64,000 nt of DNA. Origin: Myxococcus dinghuensis. Lineage in GTDB: Bacteria; Myxococcota; Myxococcia; Myxococcales; Myxococcaceae. The translations under genes were made by a program, and so were the position numbers. Positions 63,483 to 64,000 of the stretch are shown piece after piece. The notes beneath the pieces are model-generated. The model saw only the letters and a list, made by a program, of their open reading frames with translations. It was not told the DNA's origin and did no database searches. The stretch is taken from NCBI RefSeq assembly GCF_024198235.1, contig NZ_JAKCFB010000010.1:62001-126000 (forward strand), in the 5' to 3' direction. Positions within the stretch are counted from its first letter, which is position 1, and the number at the start of each line of letters is the position of its first letter.

Positions 63483-64000
63483 TCAGTCTCCGAAGCTGAT
63501 TCCCATGCTCTTGGTGAAGCGCACCAGGTCCCCGGCCGGGTCCACCCGGCGCTCCTTGCGCGACTCGCTCAACGGCGCCGCGACGATCTCCCCGGCCCGC
63601 AGGGCCACCATGTGGTCCCACTGCCCGTCGCGCACCAGGTCCAGCACCTTGCAGCCGTAGCGCGTGGCGAGCACCCGGTCCGCGGCGCTCGGGCTGCCGC
63701 CGCGCTGCAGGTGTCCCAGCACCGTCACGCGGATCTCCGCGTCGACGTGGCGGGCGAGCAGGTCCGCGCACACCTTGCCGGAGCCGCCCAGCCGCACCAC
63801 GCCGCGCCCGGGCACGTCCTCCGCCCGGTCGAGGACCGACAGCGTGCCGCCCTCGGGGAACGCGCCCTCGGAGATGGCGATGATGGAGAAGCTGCGGCGG
63901 CGCGTGGCGCGGCGGCGGATCTTCTCGACGATGGACTCCACCCGGTAGGGAATCTCCGGGATGAGGATGACGTCCGCGCCGCCCGCGATGCCGCTCTCCA
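63483..64000 (-). CDS. pfkA: 6-phosphofructokinase, C-terminal half (cut by window end)
   Basis: The last roughly 172 residues of a PfkA-family enzyme; the 5' part lies beyond the window edge. Readable: SGIAGGADVILIPEIPYR (PEIP pattern in the substrate domain), IIAISEGA and GHLQRGGSPSAADRVLATRYG, the classic PFK signature. It phosphorylates fructose 6-phosphate using ATP. In M. xanthus Pkn4 phosphorylates a Thr of Pfk; here the Thr in SEGAFPEGGTLSV and the Thr in RRRATRRRS are candidates only. A 27-base gap to pkn4 implies one transcript. Confidence 0.92.
   Translation of the reverse strand, partial: ESGIAGGADVILIPEIPYRVESIVEKIRRRATRRRSFSIIAISEGAFPEGGTLSVLDRAEDVPGRGVVRLGGSGKVCADLLARHVDAEIRVTVLGHLQRGGSPSAADRVLATRYGCKVLDLVRDGQWDHMVALRAGEIVAAPLSESRKERRVDPAGDLVRFTKSMGISFGD

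Overview
The window is very GC-rich with strong G/C preference at third codon positions. Its gene content points to a myxobacterium of the family Myxococcaceae (Myxococcus/Corallococcus/Pyxidicoccus type). The signs are many Ser/Thr kinases and two-component proteins, two sigma-54 activators, FHA domains, a GYF/AgmX-PglI type protein, many lipoproteins, and a 6-phosphofructokinase gene followed directly by a kinase gene, the arrangement known for pfk-pkn4 of Myxococcus xanthus. The species cannot be fixed from sequence alone. I see no rRNA, tRNA, CRISPR array, insertion sequence or prophage; the window reads as chromosomal backbone with a few possible acquired genes.

Layout. 0-2.7 kb: a DegS/NarX-like sensor kinase and LuxR-type regulator with overlapping stop and start, and a lipoprotein. 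2.8-7.2 kb: a sulfur region with five tightly packed genes (E1-like ThiF, TusA, MoaD-like carrier, a degenerate second E1-like protein, JAMM peptidase), then an adenylyl-sulfate-kinase-like gene and larE. 7.2-12 kb: a secreted protein, a 54-residue ribbon-helix-helix protein, truA, a GYF/AgmX-type membrane protein, an unknown gene and clpX. 12.1-17.4 kb: one 1772-residue protein with a kinase-like head, ATPase, GAF and histidine kinase. 17.5-23.5 kb: crtI coupled to an unknown gene, a low-GC FG-GAP repeat protein and a long carotenoid oxygenase. 23.7-31.4 kb: a kinase-REC-cyclase fusion, a lidless Hsp70, PrkA, a trypsin-like lipoprotein and dCMP deaminase.

31.5-36.1 kb: a degenerate histidine kinase with an NtrC-type activator, then a tandem ArsA/Get3 ATPase. 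36.1-39.6 kb: a TPR protein and a housekeeping run accA-hisC-cmk. 39.7-47.1 kb: lytic transglycosylase, a small Cys-rich protein, CAP-domain protein with DciA-like partner, and a large lipoprotein. 47.2-51.5 kb: FHA-GGDEF cyclase, acyltransferase with a long repetitive head, and an NAD-binding epimerase-like protein. 51.6-56.3 kb: mutL, a 51-residue protein, an outer-membrane barrel, a TPR membrane protein and another membrane protein. 56.3-64 kb, all on the minus strand: pfk (cut by the window end), pkn4, a TPR/coiled-coil protein, an FHA-GAF sigma-54 activator and two coupled lipoproteins.

The most unusual system is the sulfur-carrier cassette at 2.8-5.2 kb. Its two E1-like proteins look complementary: one keeps the ATP site but lacks the N-terminal Arg-finger segment, and the other keeps that segment but has lost the ATP site. 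This suggests an obligate two-subunit E1 serving a MoaD/ubiquitin-like carrier that a JAMM enzyme would process.
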